A stretch of 64,000 nt of DNA from Hydrogenimonas cancrithermarum. Its GTDB lineage: Bacteria; Campylobacterota; Campylobacteria; Campylobacterales; Hydrogenimonadaceae. Below are positions 22,601 to 32,118 of this stretch, piece by piece; the stretch's first letter is position 1; every line of letters begins with the position of its first letter. The stretch covers positions 744,001 to 808,000 of the forward strand of contig NZ_AP027370.1 of assembly GCF_030296055.1 (NCBI RefSeq). Reading direction: 5' to 3'. The notes beneath the pieces are model-generated. The model saw nothing but the letters and a program-made list of their open reading frames with translations. It did no database searches and was not told the DNA's origin. The position numbers were made by a program, and so were the translations under genes.

Positions 22601-23746
22601 ATGAAAATCGCCATCGTCGAAGACGATATCAATATGCGAAAATCTCTCGAAATCGCCCTTGGCGATTACGACGAGTTCGAAGTCAAAACCTTCCGAAACG
22701 CGAAAGAAGCACTCAAAAAGATAGACGAGAGCTACGACCTCGTCATCTCCGACATCAATATGCCGGGCATGGACGGCATCGAATTCGTCGAAAAACTGGA
22801 GGGGCGTTTCGACGTCATCATCATCACCGGAAACGCCACACTCGGGCGTGCCATCGAGTCGATACGGCTCGGAGTCAGCGACTTTTTGACCAAACCGTTC
22901 GAAGTCGAAACACTCGTCGAAGCGATACGGCGAAGCCAGAAGGTCAGGTCACGCATTCCAAAAGCCAAAACGAACGAAGAGCCATCGGACAGCTCCATTT
23001 TTTACGGCAACTCCGAAGCGCTCCAAAAAAGCCTCCACCTGGCCTACAAAGCGGCCAGAAGCGACGCTGCGATCCTGCTGCTGGGAGAAAGTGGCGTCGG
23101 AAAGGAGCTCTTTGCGAAAACGATTCACGAGCACTCTCCCAGACGCGAGAAACCTTTCGTCGCCGTCAATATGGCGGCGATTCCGGAAAACCTGATCGAA
23201 AGCGAACTTTTCGGATTCGAAAAGGGTGCCTTCACCGATGCGATCGAGGCGAAGATCGGCAAGTTCGAAGCGGCGCACGGCGGCACGCTTTTTCTGGACG
23301 AGATCGCCGAAATGCCCTACCACCTTCAGGCCAAACTGCTCCGCGCCCTGCAGGAGAAGATCATCCACAGGCTCGGATCGACCCGAGGGATTCCCGTCGA
23401 TGTCCGTATCGTCGCAGCCACCAACGCCGACATCAAAACGAAAATGCAAAAACAAGAGTTCAGAGAGGATCTCTATTACCGTATCGCGACGATCCCCATC
23501 GTCATTCCGCCGCTGCGGGAACGGGCCGACGAGATCATTCCGATTGCGGAACGGAGCCTGGAGGATGTAATTGCCAAGTATGGCTTCACGCCGAAAAGTT
23601 TCAGTGAAGATGCGAAAAACAGGATGATGGCATACAACTGGCCCGGCAACATTCGGGAACTGATCGCCGTCGTCGAACGGGCCGCCATCCTCTCCGATGG
23701 CGAACTCATCACCGAAGAGGATCTCTTTCTCGATGCACGCATCTGA
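22601..23746 (+). CDS. flgR: Sigma-54 activator of flagellar genes, without DNA-binding domain
   Basis: A 381-residue NtrC-type response regulator. The receiver domain (1-120) has the phospho-Asp in LVISDINMPGMDG. The AAA+ domain has Walker A GESGVGKE and Walker B GGTLFLDEIAE. The sigma-54 contact loop reads GAFTDA, not the usual GAFTGA. The protein ends soon after the AAA+ domain (residue 381), so it has no Fis-type helix-turn-helix. This matches Helicobacter pylori FlgR, which is also of this length and lacks DNA binding. It should be activated by the kinase FlgS. Confidence 0.93.
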   Translation: MKIAIVEDDINMRKSLEIALGDYDEFEVKTFRNAKEALKKIDESYDLVISDINMPGMDGIEFVEKLEGRFDVIIITGNATLGRAIESIRLGVSDFLTKPFEVETLVEAIRRSQKVRSRIPKAKTNEEPSDSSIFYGNSEALQKSLHLAYKAARSDAAILLLGESGVGKELFAKTIHEHSPRREKPFVAVNMAAIPENLIESELFGFEKGAFTDAIEAKIGKFEAAHGGTLFLDEIAEMPYHLQAKLLRALQEKIIHRLGSTRGIPVDVRIVAATNADIKTKMQKQEFREDLYYRIATIPIVIPPLRERADEIIPIAERSLEDVIAKYGFTPKSFSEDAKNRMMAYNWPGNIRELIAVVERAAILSDGELITEEDLFLDARI

Positions 23747-23849
23747 ACCTCTTCGCTGCACCCGCCCCGTTTCCGCCCCGACTCGTAACAAAATCGTCGC
23801 TGTTGCCGCATACGGGGGTTTTCGAGATGGGTTCTAATCCCTTTTTCGC

Positions 23850-23855
23850 TATAAT
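23850..23855 (+). promoter_or_regulatory. -10 box of asd
   Basis: TATAAT 33 bases upstream of the asd ATG, within the 142-base gap after flgR. Confidence 0.6.
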
Positions 23856-23888
23856 CGCGTAATTTCCATAAAATCAGAGGTAGAAACC

Positions 23889-24917
23889 ATGCGTAAATTC
23901 AATGTAGCTGTCGTAGGCGCCACCGGCGCCGTGGGTGAGGAGATGCTCCGCGTCATGGAAGAGGCCGACTTTCCCGTCGCGAAGCTCGTTCCGCTCGCAA
24001 GCGCCAGAAGCGCCGGCGGGACGGTCGAATACAAAGGCGAAGAGGTTACGGTCAAGGAGCTGACCGAAACCATCTTCGAAGAGGAAGAGATCGACATCGC
24101 GCTTTTCAGTGCCGGCGGTTCGGTTTCCGCCGAATACGCCCCCTTCGCCGTCGAAGCGGGTGCCGTCGTCATCGACAACACCAGCCACTTCCGCATGGAT
24201 CCGGCGGTTCCGCTGGTCGTTCCCGAGGTCAACCCGGAAGATATCGCCAAATGGCGTGAAAAAGGGATCATCGCCAACCCCAATTGCTCGACCATCCAGA
24301 TGGTCCAGGCACTCAAACCGCTTCAGGATGCCTACGGCATCGAGCGTATCGACGTCAGCACCTATCAGGCGACGTCGGGTGCCGGAAAAAGCGCGATGGA
24401 GGAGCTCGTCAAACAGATGCAGGCCTTTTTCACCTTCAAACTGGAAGAGAGCCCGAAAGAGCGCTTTCCCCATCAGATAGCCCTCAACGTCATCCCGCAA
24501 ATCGACGTCTTCCTCGACAACGGTTTCACGAAAGAGGAGATGAAGATGGTCAACGAGACCAATAAAATCATGCATGAGCGTATCGAAGTCGCGGCGACCT
24601 GCGTACGCGTTCCGACACTGCGCGGCCATGCCGAGAGCGTCACCGTCACCTGCAAACGCGACGTCGATGCCGATGCGGCACGCGAAGTGATCGCCAAAGG
24701 TGAAAACATCGTCGTCATGGACGATCCGCAAAACAGCGTCTATCCGATGCCGGTGCTCTGCGTCGAAAAGAACGAAACCTTCGTCGGACGTATCCGCAGC
24801 GACATCTACCGCCCCAATGTCCTGCATATGTTCGTCGTCGCGGACAACCTTCGCGTGGGTGCGGCGACCAATGCCGTCAGAATCGCCCTCAAATGGATCG
24901 AAATGGAGACGGAATGA
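23889..24917 (+). CDS. asd: Aspartate-semialdehyde dehydrogenase
   Basis: A 342-residue enzyme. NADP-binding GATGAVGEEM, catalytic Cys in NPNCSTIQ, and the substrate-binding QATSGAGK block are intact. It makes aspartate semialdehyde for lysine, threonine and diaminopimelate synthesis. It heads an operon with the YqhA protein, hemE and a radical SAM protein, all joined by stop-start overlaps. Confidence 0.97.
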   Translation: MRKFNVAVVGATGAVGEEMLRVMEEADFPVAKLVPLASARSAGGTVEYKGEEVTVKELTETIFEEEEIDIALFSAGGSVSAEYAPFAVEAGAVVIDNTSHFRMDPAVPLVVPEVNPEDIAKWREKGIIANPNCSTIQMVQALKPLQDAYGIERIDVSTYQATSGAGKSAMEELVKQMQAFFTFKLEESPKERFPHQIALNVIPQIDVFLDNGFTKEEMKMVNETNKIMHERIEVAATCVRVPTLRGHAESVTVTCKRDVDADAAREVIAKGENIVVMDDPQNSVYPMPVLCVEKNETFVGRIRSDIYRPNVLHMFVVADNLRVGAATNAVRIALKWIEMETE

Positions 24918-25432
24918 AATTTTTGGAAAAGCTCTTCGAAACGACCCTCTGGAACGGACGGCTTTTCGTTCTTCTTGCCGTCATTTTCAGTATGCTCGGC
25001 GCGATCGCCCTTTTCGTCGTGGCGAGTACGGATATCTGGGGCATCGTCGTCAAAACGTTCCAAATCTATTTCAGCCACGCACACCCCGAGCACTTCCATG
25101 AAGAGCTGGTCGGCGTCATCATCGGCGCCGTCGACCTCTATCTGATGGCGATCGTCATGCTGATCTTCAGTTTCGGCGTCTACGAGCTCTTCATCTCCGA
25201 AATCGATCCGGCGAAAGATGTCCACAGCGGTTCGAAGATTCTCGAGATCCATACCCTCGACGAACTGAAAGACAAGCTCGCCAAAGTGATCGTCATGGTC
25301 CTCGTGGTCAGCTTCTTCAAAAAAGCGCTCTACACCCATTACTCGTCCCCGTTGGAGATGCTCTACTTCGCAGGAGCGATTCTGGCACTCTCCCTGGGGC
25401 TCTATTTCCTACACAAAGGCGGTAACCACTGA
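24914..25432 (+). CDS. YqhA/UPF0114-family inner-membrane protein
   Basis: A 172-residue protein starting at the ATG at 24914, which overlaps the asd stop in ATGA. Four hydrophobic segments and the pattern [10 protein letters not shown], then [20 protein letters not shown], fit UPF0114. Function unknown. Confidence 0.88.
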   Translation: MKFLEKLFETTLWNGRLFVLLAVIFSMLGAIALFVVASTDIWGIVVKTFQIYFSHAHPEHFHEELVGVIIGAVDLYLMAIVMLIFSFGVYELFISEIDPAKDVHSGSKILEIHTLDELKDKLAKVIVMVLVVSFFKKALYTHYSSPLEMLYFAGAILALSLGLYFLHKGGNH

Positions 25433-26454
25433 TGATTTTCACCGATGCATGTTTTCGTAAACCGACCCCCTACACCCCTGTCTGGATGATGCGCCAGGCG
25501 GGCCGATACCTTCCCGAATATATGGCAGTCCGCGAGAAAGCGGGCGACTTTCTGAATCTCTGTAAAAACCCGGAGATGGCGGCGGAAGTGACGCTGCAGC
25601 CTGTCGACATCATCGGTGTCGACGCCGCGATTTTGTTCAGCGATATCCTGGTCATTCCTCTGGAGATGGGAATGCACTTGACCTTCGAAAAGGGAGAAGG
25701 GCCCGTTTTCAGCGATCCGATCCGTACGATGGAGGACCTGAAGCGCCTCCAGCCCAACGCCCACGAACGTCTCGGCTACGTCTACGATACGATTAAAATC
25801 GTCCGGGAGCGTCTTGCCGAGGACAAAGCGCTCATCGGCTTTACAGGTGCTCCCTGGACACTCATCACCTATATGATCGAAGGACGCGGCACAAAAACCT
25901 ACAACATCGTAAAAAAACTGATCTACACCCAGCCCGAACTGGTACATGCCCTGCTTCGCGAAGTGACCGAAGTCGTCAAACTCTACCTCGAAAAGCAGAT
26001 CGAAGCGGGCGTCGACGTCGTACAGATTTTCGACAGCTGGGCGGCGGCGCTGGAGAAGCCGAAATATTTCGAGTTCAGCTGGAACTATATGAAAGAGATC
26101 GCCGCACACATCAAAGGCAAGTATCCGCATATCCCTATCATCATGTTCCCCAAAGGGATCGGTGCCTACCTCGACGATATCGACGGGGATTTCGATGTTT
26201 TCGGCGTCGACTGGGGCACACCGATGGCACTGGCGAAAGAGAAGCTCGGAGAGCGCTACGTCCTGCAGGGCAACATGGAACCCTGCCGCCTCTACTCCAA
26301 AGAGGCGACGAAAGAGTGTGTCACGTCGCTTTATGAACTGATGCGAAACGAAGGCCATATCTTCAATCTGGGCCACGGCATCCTGCCCGACGTACCGGTC
26401 GAAAACGCCAAATATTTCGTCGACCTCGTCCATGAGGTTACCCGAAAGAAGTGA
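25432..26454 (+). CDS. hemE: Uroporphyrinogen decarboxylase
   Basis: A 340-residue enzyme. Conserved [28 protein letters not shown] and the end [11 protein letters not shown] are complete. It decarboxylates uroporphyrinogen III to coproporphyrinogen III in heme synthesis. The ATG overlaps the preceding stop in TGATG. Confidence 0.97.
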   Translation: MIFTDACFRKPTPYTPVWMMRQAGRYLPEYMAVREKAGDFLNLCKNPEMAAEVTLQPVDIIGVDAAILFSDILVIPLEMGMHLTFEKGEGPVFSDPIRTMEDLKRLQPNAHERLGYVYDTIKIVRERLAEDKALIGFTGAPWTLITYMIEGRGTKTYNIVKKLIYTQPELVHALLREVTEVVKLYLEKQIEAGVDVVQIFDSWAAALEKPKYFEFSWNYMKEIAAHIKGKYPHIPIIMFPKGIGAYLDDIDGDFDVFGVDWGTPMALAKEKLGERYVLQGNMEPCRLYSKEATKECVTSLYELMRNEGHIFNLGHGILPDVPVENAKYFVDLVHEVTRKK

Positions 26455-27404
26455 AACCGGCGAAATATAGAACGATCTTCGGGCCGATCCCCTCGAGACG
26501 CTTCGGCACTTCGCTGGGGATCGACCTGAGCCCCGGGAAAAAACAGTGCAACTACGACTGCCTCTACTGTGAACTGGCCGCTTCGAAACCTGTCGACAGG
26601 ATCGAAAACCCTCCATCTGTCGATGAAATCGTCACGGAGCTTACGTCGGCACTCGAAGAGCATCCCGATATCGACGTCATTACGATCACCGCCAACGGAG
26701 AACCGACCCTTTACCCGTTTCTCGATGAACTGGTCGATCGCATCGATGCCATCAAAAACGGTTACAAAACACTCATCCTGACCAACGCTTCGACGATCCA
26801 CCGGCCCGAGATCCAGCGAACACTCGCCAAGCTCGACACGGTCAAACTTTCGCTCGACTGTGTCACGCCGGAATGTTTCAAAAAACTCGATCGCCCCGTC
26901 GAATCGGTCGACCTACAGGCGATCGTCGAAGGGATCCGAAATTTTCGTACCATCTACAACGGCGAAATGGTCCTCGAGATCCTGATGGTCAAAGGCATCA
27001 ATACCGCCGACAGGGAGATCGAAGCCTTCAATCGCATCCTGCCGACACTTGGAGCCGACCGCATCGACATCGGTACCGTCGATCGCCCTCCGGCCTATCC
27101 CATCGAACCGCTCAGCTACGCGGAACTTCATCGAATCGCCCAAAAATTCGATCCGAGCCTGCCCATCCACATCGCCAGCCGCCACAAGGCGAAAGAGGCG
27201 AAGGGAAGCTTCAGCGACGAAGAGATCGTCTCGACACTCCAAAAGCGCCCCCTGACGATGGAGGACATCGAGACCCTCTTCGACGAAGAGAGCCTGAAAC
27301 GTTTCCAAAGACTTCTCGCCGCAAAAAAGATCGAAACCAAAAAAGTCGGAGCAGTTACATTTTACGGTACGGATTTTTCAAAACAAAAAGTGAAAAACTC
27401 TTGA
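26451..27404 (+). CDS. Radical SAM protein (COG0731-like)
   Basis: A 317-residue protein with a GTG start overlapping the hemE stop (GTGA). The radical SAM 4Fe-4S motif is CNYDCLYC. Further motifs are [12 protein letters not shown] and [13 protein letters not shown] ~70-residue C-terminal extension ([20 protein letters not shown]) is wing-like helical. This group is related to wybutosine-type radical SAM proteins, but its substrate is unknown. Confidence 0.88.
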   Translation: MKPAKYRTIFGPIPSRRFGTSLGIDLSPGKKQCNYDCLYCELAASKPVDRIENPPSVDEIVTELTSALEEHPDIDVITITANGEPTLYPFLDELVDRIDAIKNGYKTLILTNASTIHRPEIQRTLAKLDTVKLSLDCVTPECFKKLDRPVESVDLQAIVEGIRNFRTIYNGEMVLEILMVKGINTADREIEAFNRILPTLGADRIDIGTVDRPPAYPIEPLSYAELHRIAQKFDPSLPIHIASRHKAKEAKGSFSDEEIVSTLQKRPLTMEDIETLFDEESLKRFQRLLAAKKIETKKVGAVTFYGTDFSKQKVKNS

Positions 27405-27429
27405 CAAAGCAAAGGTTTTAGACTATAAT
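27401..27429 (+). promoter_or_regulatory. Consensus sigma-70 promoter of tRNA-Asn
   Basis: TTGACA at 27401-27406 and TATAAT at 27424-27429 with exactly 17 bases between: a perfect promoter. The -35 box contains the stop codon of the radical SAM gene. Confidence 0.9.
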
Positions 27430-27466
27430 TTCCGCCGTGATTGACCCAATCACAACCCTCAAATGT

Positions 27467-27541
27467 TCCGGATTAGCTCAGCGGTAGAGTAGGTGGCTGT
27501 TAACCACTTGGTCGCTGGTTCGAATCCAGCATCCGGAGCCA
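27467..27541 (+). tRNA. tRNA-Asn (anticodon GTT)
   Basis: A 75-base tRNA with CCA encoded. The acceptor stem is TCCGGAT with ATCCGGA; the anticodon stem GGTGG/CCACT encloses CTGTTAA, giving anticodon GTT; the T-loop GTTCGAATC is present. Its 3' end is the insertion site of the BREX island, and the tRNA itself stays intact. Confidence 0.97.
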
Positions 27542-27546
27542 TTCTT
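27522..27546 (+). repeat. Left attachment site (attL) in tRNA-Asn
   Basis: The last 18 bases GAATCCAGCATCCGGAGC of the tRNA plus CATTCTT. The same 25 bases with one difference recur at 44352-44376. Confidence 0.9.
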
Positions 27547-27596
27547 TCTGAGTCCCCTATTTTCGGTACTTCCAACAAAATATTTTTACAAGTGTG

Positions 27597-27963
27597 TCAA
27601 GCTGTATCCATTAAAAATATTGCCCTCTCTTTTTCTTCTCTCTTTCGATACTTCGCATACATTTTCAATGTCATTGATGGATCAGTATGCCCAAGCATAT
27701 TTGCTACCCACAAGACATCTTCTCCATGCTCAATCATTAAAGTCGCAAAAGTGTGACACATTTGGTAAATAGTGCGATATTTCATGCCAGATTTTTTCAA
27801 AAGCTTTTTCCAATGTGTATTTGGTGCTCTCTTGATATCATAGATTCATTCCTTTTTTTACTGAGAAAGATAGCTCTGAGCCAATCACGTCCGCTGATGC
27901 TGCTGGATCAGATAAGGTATAAGCGGAACGATGATATCAATAGGGCGTAAAATCTCAATCATT
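27597..27963 (-). pseudogene. Tyrosine recombinase (integrase), decayed C-terminal part
   Basis: The minus strand reads RPIDIIVPLIPYLIQQ, then a stop and frameshifts, then YDIKRAPNTHWKKLLKK and CHTFATLMIEHGEDVLWVANMLGHTD ending with a Tyr in LKMYAKY. The order of motifs is that of a phage integrase. The catalytic Arg of the RHTFAT box is replaced by Cys. There is no N-terminal part. Its position next to attL is where an island integrase belongs. The 607-base gap from 27542 to 28149 holds only this relic and the brxC promoter. Confidence 0.88.
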
Positions 27964-28107
27964 TGGATATCATTTTAGATATGTAAATGTTGGCACAAAA
28001 GGATTTTTTGAAAAATGTCGACATAGATGCAAAAGAATGGTTTAATATGAATTAAATACTATATTTCATTTCTTGTCATAAAATCGTTAGAAAGATGAAA
28101 ATAAAGT

Positions 28108-28113
28108 TATAAT
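28108..28113 (+). promoter_or_regulatory. -10 box of brxC
   Basis: TATAAT 36 bases upstream of the GTG start of brxC; AAGGA ribosome-binding site at about 28137-28141. Confidence 0.65.
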
Positions 28114-28149
28114 CTGTACAGATTTAATAAGAAGTTCAAGGACTGTGTC

Positions 28150-31100
28150 GTGATTAAAACGCTCTTCAAAAAAGATATCTACCGCAATATCGAAGGGGTC
28201 ATCAAAGCCGACAATCTCTCGCCCGAAGCCATTGAGCAGGAGGTGGAGGAGTATGTCGTCACCAAAGAGCTCGACCGTAAGCTCGACATGTTTTTCCAGG
28301 AGTACGCCGGAAGTATCGGACGGCCCACGCAGAATGTGGGTGTCTGGATTTCGGGCTTTTTCGGGTCGGGTAAGTCGCACCTGCTCAAGATTCTCTCCTA
28401 CATCCTCGCCAACCGCAGGCTGCACGAAAGAAAAGTGGGTGAGATCTTTATGGAGAAGATCGACGACTTCGAGCTCAAAAGCAACATCGAAAAGGCCATC
28501 TCCATCCCCTGCGACACGATCCTTTTCAACATCGACCAGAAAGCCGACGCCAGTGCGGGCGCGCGGGAGAAACAGCTGCTCGAAGTCTTTATGAAAGTCT
28601 TCAACGAACACCGTGGCTACTACGCGAAGTTCGGCTATCTCGCCAAATTCGAGAGCGATCTGGACAAACAGGGGCTTTTCGAGGCGTTCAAAGAGAAGTT
28701 CATGGCGTATGCCGGCATCAGTTGGGAGGATGGGCGCGAGACCATCTTTCTCGAAGCCGACAACTTCGCCAAAGCCCTCTCGGCGGTCAAGAACATCAGC
28801 GTCGAAAACGCCGAGGAGCTCATCGACCAGTACGAAAAGAACTACGCGCTCTCCATCGAAGATTTTGCCAACGAGGTCAAAGCCTACATCGACACCAAAC
28901 CGGCAAACTACCGCCTTCTTTTCATGGTGGACGAAATAGGCCAGTACATCGGCGACAACACCGACCTCATGCTCAACCTCCAGACCATCGTCGAAACGCT
29001 CGCCACAAAATGCGAAGGGCAGGCGTGGGTCATGGTGACGAGCCAGGAGGAGATCGAGGCGCTGGTGGGTGACCGGAGTATGCGGGTGGCCAACGACTTC
29101 TCGAAGATTCTTGGGCGCTTCGCCGTCAAGATCAACCTCTCCAGCGCCAACGCCAACGAGGTCATCCAAAAACGTCTGCTTCAAAAGAGCGACGCCGCCC
29201 AGAGCGATCTTACGGCGCTCTACGCCAAGATCGAGAACCACCTCCGCTCCAAGATCCGCTTCACCGCAGGTTCGGCCCAGTACAAAGGCTACGAGAGCCC
29301 GCAGCATTTCGCCGCCGTCTACCCATTCGTCCCTTATCAGTTCGACCTGCTCAAAAGCGCCCTGCGCGGCCTTTCGCGCAACAGCGCCTTCCAGGGGCGC
29401 CACCAGTCAGTGGGGGAGCGTTCGATGCTGGGGGTCTTCCAGCTCGTCGTGCAGTCGGTGGCCGATGCCGAACTGGGGACGCTGGTCACCTTCGACCGCT
29501 TCTACGACGGTTTGCAGACGACCATCAAGGGGGAGATTCAAAGCGACATCAACCGCGCCAGCGAGAATCTTGACGACCCTTTCGCCCTGCAGGTGCTCAA
29601 AACCCTCTTCATGGTCAAGTATGTCAAGGAGTTCACATCCAATGTCGACAACGTCACGACCCTGCTCATCGACCGGTTCGACACCGACCTCAGAACCCTG
29701 CGCCAAAGGGTACAGACAGCGCTCAATACCCTCGAAGACCAGATCTACATCCAGAAAGTCGGGGATGTCTACGAGTTTCTCACCGACAGCGAAAAAGATA
29801 TGGAAAACGAAATCAAGGCGACCGAAGTGGAGGAGCGTCAACTCACCAAAGAGCTTTACGAATGGATCTACGACGAGATCATCGGCAAAGCCAAGGTACG
29901 CGACCCTCGAAGCGGGTGGGACTACCCCTTCGCCCGCAAAATGGATGACCACATCCTCAAAGGGCACGAAGAGGAGCTGGGGCTCAACATCCTCACACCG
30001 CTCTATAGCGGCGATCTGAGTGACGAGCGCCTGGTGGCGAAGTCCATCGCCGACAGCGATGTCATCCTCTACCTCGGCGACGACACCACCCTGCGCAAAG
30101 ACCTGGAGCTCTTCCTCAAGACCAAAATCTACATTCCCAAAAAACACTCCGCATCGCTGAGCGCCACGGAACAGGCGCTGCTGGCCGTCAAAGCGGAGCA
30201 GAACAACAAGCGCCGCACCCAGATCATCGAGCGGCTGAGGGAGATGATGGCGGAGGGCCGCCTCTTTTTCAACGGCAAAGAGCTCGACATCCCCGGCAGT
30301 GAGCCGAGAAACCGCGTCGAAAAAGCGCTGCTTGGGGCGATGGAGACGCTCTTTCCGAGCCTTTCGATGCTGGGCCGCGTCTACAAAGAAGAAGATGTCA
30401 AAAATATCATCTACAGCGCCGACGACCTCTATGGCGGCGGTGAAGAGACGATGAGCGAGGCGGAAAAGGAGATGCTGAGCTTCATCACCCGCCAGAAACG
30501 GCAGTTCAAAAGCCCGAGTGTCGCCGCGCTGATCGATGAGTTCGGCAAGCGTCCCTACGGCTGGTACCGGGCGGCGGTATGCGGCATACTCGCCTCGCTC
30601 TATGCCCGCCAGAAGATCGAACTGCGCGACAACGCGCCGCTGGACAAAGCGGGCGCCGTCGCAGCCCTGACCAAGACCAACCGTTTCGCCTCGACCCTCG
30701 TGGAACCGGTCAAAGAGGTGGATGTCCGTAAAATCTCGGACGTTCGCGACCTTTTCAAAGAGCTCATCCCCTCTCTTTCACTGCCTACCCAGCCCCGCGA
30801 CATCTACGAAGCCGCCCACCGTGCGCTGAATGAACTGGAAACCGAACTGCATGGCTACCGCCAGCGCTACGCCGACTACCCTTTCGCCAAAGAGCTGGGC
30901 GATGCCATCGCCGCGGTGCACCGTGCCGCGCAGCTGAGCGCCGACGCTTTTTTCGACAAGATCCTCGAGATGGAAGACGACCTCCTGGATGCCAAAGAAG
31001 AGATCATCGACCCCATCGTCACCGAGTTTCTCAAAACCGACCGTTTCGCCATCTACGAGCAGATCCGACGCTTCGTGGAAGTGGAGCGGGACAACTTGCT

Positions 31101-31641
31101 GGAACTGGCCGATTTGAGGGTCAACGACCTGCTCGCCATCGCCGCCGACGAGCAGCCCTACCGCGGAAACAAGCTGGTCACCGCCCGCCAATCCTTCGAA
31201 GAGGTCAAAGCCAGACTTGGTGAGAAACTCGAAAGCGTGCGCAGCGAAGCCCTGCAAAAAGTGGACGAGACCATCGCCCGCGTCCAAAGCGCCGAAGGGT
31301 TCGACCGACTCACCCAAAAAAGCGGCGTCGAGCAGAAGCACGAAGTGCTCGCACCCCTGCTGGCGCTCAAAAGCTTCATCGAGCAAAGCGGCAGCATCCT
31401 CGCCATCCGCCAGAAAGTCTCGGAGCTCGAAACCCTCTATCTCGAAGCGCTCGACCGCATCGACGAGTTTCTCGCCCAGGAGAGCGGCAAAGCGCAAACA
31501 CCCGTTCGGCGCATCGCCATTCGCGAGCTGATGCCCCGTGCGGGGCGGCTTAAAAGCCGTGAAGAGGTAGAGGTGTATCTTGCGGCGCTTGAGAAGGCGT
31601 TGCTCGAGGCGGTGGATGAGGGGAAAGAGATTGTGGTGTAG
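28150..31641 (+). CDS. brxC: BREX ATPase BrxC (PglY-like)
   Basis: A 1163-residue protein with GTG start. Near the N-terminus (residues 69-80) is a Walker A motif, GFFGSGKSHLLK, and around residue 255-265 LLFMVDEIGQYIG is a Walker B. The size and N-terminal sequence (LFKKDIYRNIEGVIKAD) match BREX type 1 BrxC. It is thought to assemble with PglX and BrxB in the methylation/defence complex. It heads the plus-strand BREX genes. Its last bases are repeated 470 bases further on. Confidence 0.95.
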   Translation: MIKTLFKKDIYRNIEGVIKADNLSPEAIEQEVEEYVVTKELDRKLDMFFQEYAGSIGRPTQNVGVWISGFFGSGKSHLLKILSYILANRRLHERKVGEIFMEKIDDFELKSNIEKAISIPCDTILFNIDQKADASAGAREKQLLEVFMKVFNEHRGYYAKFGYLAKFESDLDKQGLFEAFKEKFMAYAGISWEDGRETIFLEADNFAKALSAVKNISVENAEELIDQYEKNYALSIEDFANEVKAYIDTKPANYRLLFMVDEIGQYIGDNTDLMLNLQTIVETLATKCEGQAWVMVTSQEEIEALVGDRSMRVANDFSKILGRFAVKINLSSANANEVIQKRLLQKSDAAQSDLTALYAKIENHLRSKIRFTAGSAQYKGYESPQHFAAVYPFVPYQFDLLKSALRGLSRNSAFQGRHQSVGERSMLGVFQLVVQSVADAELGTLVTFDRFYDGLQTTIKGEIQSDINRASENLDDPFALQVLKTLFMVKYVKEFTSNVDNVTTLLIDRFDTDLRTLRQRVQTALNTLEDQIYIQKVGDVYEFLTDSEKDMENEIKATEVEERQLTKELYEWIYDEIIGKAKVRDPRSGWDYPFARKMDDHILKGHEEELGLNILTPLYSGDLSDERLVAKSIADSDVILYLGDDTTLRKDLELFLKTKIYIPKKHSASLSATEQALLAVKAEQNNKRRTQIIERLREMMAEGRLFFNGKELDIPGSEPRNRVEKALLGAMETLFPSLSMLGRVYKEEDVKNIIYSADDLYGGGEETMSEAEKEMLSFITRQKRQFKSPSVAALIDEFGKRPYGWYRAAVCGILASLYARQKIELRDNAPLDKAGAVAALTKTNRFASTLVEPVKEVDVRKISDVRDLFKELIPSLSLPTQPRDIYEAAHRALNELETELHGYRQRYADYPFAKELGDAIAAVHRAAQLSADAFFDKILEMEDDLLDAKEEIIDPIVTEFLKTDRFAIYEQIRRFVEVERDNLLELADLRVNDLLAIAADEQPYRGNKLVTARQSFEEVKARLGEKLESVRSEALQKVDETIARVQSAEGFDRLTQKSGVEQKHEVLAPLLALKSFIEQSGSILAIRQKVSELETLYLEALDRIDEFLAQESGKAQTPVRRIAIRELMPRAGRLKSREEVEVYLAALEKALLEAVDEGKEIVV

Positions 31642-32118
31642 GCATGATCGCTATGAAATGCGTTTCATAAAATTATGAAATATATTGAAGAATAGATATT
31701 GGGAGTTTGGGTCGATGCATGAGTTGATCGTCAGTGAAGAGAGTATTCAAAATCGTATTTTTACCATAAGAGGCCAGCAGGTGATGCTCGACAGTGACCT
31801 TGCGCTTTTATATAATGTTGAAACCAAACAGTTGAACAAGGCAGTCAGCCGAAACCTCAAGCGTTTCCCCGAGCATTTCAGATTTCAACTGACACAAGAG
31901 GAGTTTGACAACTTGAGGTACCAAAATGGAACCTCAAGCCAAAATAGCAAGCGACATGGGGGTAGGCGCTATCTTCCCTATGCATTCACAGAGCAGGGCG
32001 TTTCAATGCTCAGTGCCGTACGGTTTAAAATCTGTAAAGAGATGGAGGCGTATCTCGAAGTATTGGGGAAAGAGTTCTTAAGACGATGGATGAGGGGAAA
32101 GAGGTTGTAGTATAAATG
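31611..32118 (+). repeat. Duplicated brxC 3' end flanking the ORF6N gene
   Basis: Two copies of about 36 bases: 31611-31646 (the brxC end) and 32085-32118. Both contain GTGGATGAGGGGAAAGAG or its ATGGATGAGG variant; they differ mostly by transitions. The second copy is read in another frame as the end of the ORF6N gene. Confidence 0.75.
31685..32110 (+). CDS. ORF6N-domain DNA-binding protein
   Basis: A 141-residue protein. The ORF6N domain covers most of it: NRIFTIRGQQVMLDSDLALL, then VSRNLKRFPEHFRFQLTQEE and YAFTEQGVSMLSAV. Such domains occur in phage and defence-island regulators. Its last ten residues come from a frame-shifted copy of the brxC 3' end, so the C-terminus is a recombination product. 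It may be a truncated regulator or a cargo gene. Confidence 0.85.
   Translation: MKNRYWEFGSMHELIVSEESIQNRIFTIRGQQVMLDSDLALLYNVETKQLNKAVSRNLKRFPEHFRFQLTQEEFDNLRYQNGTSSQNSKRHGGRRYLPYAFTEQGVSMLSAVRFKICKEMEAYLEVLGKEFLRRWMRGKRL

Noticed and set aside
23747-23888. Missing C-terminal domain of FlgR in another frame after its stop
   Set aside because: No helix-turn-helix sequence is seen in any frame of this gap; the protein is really short.
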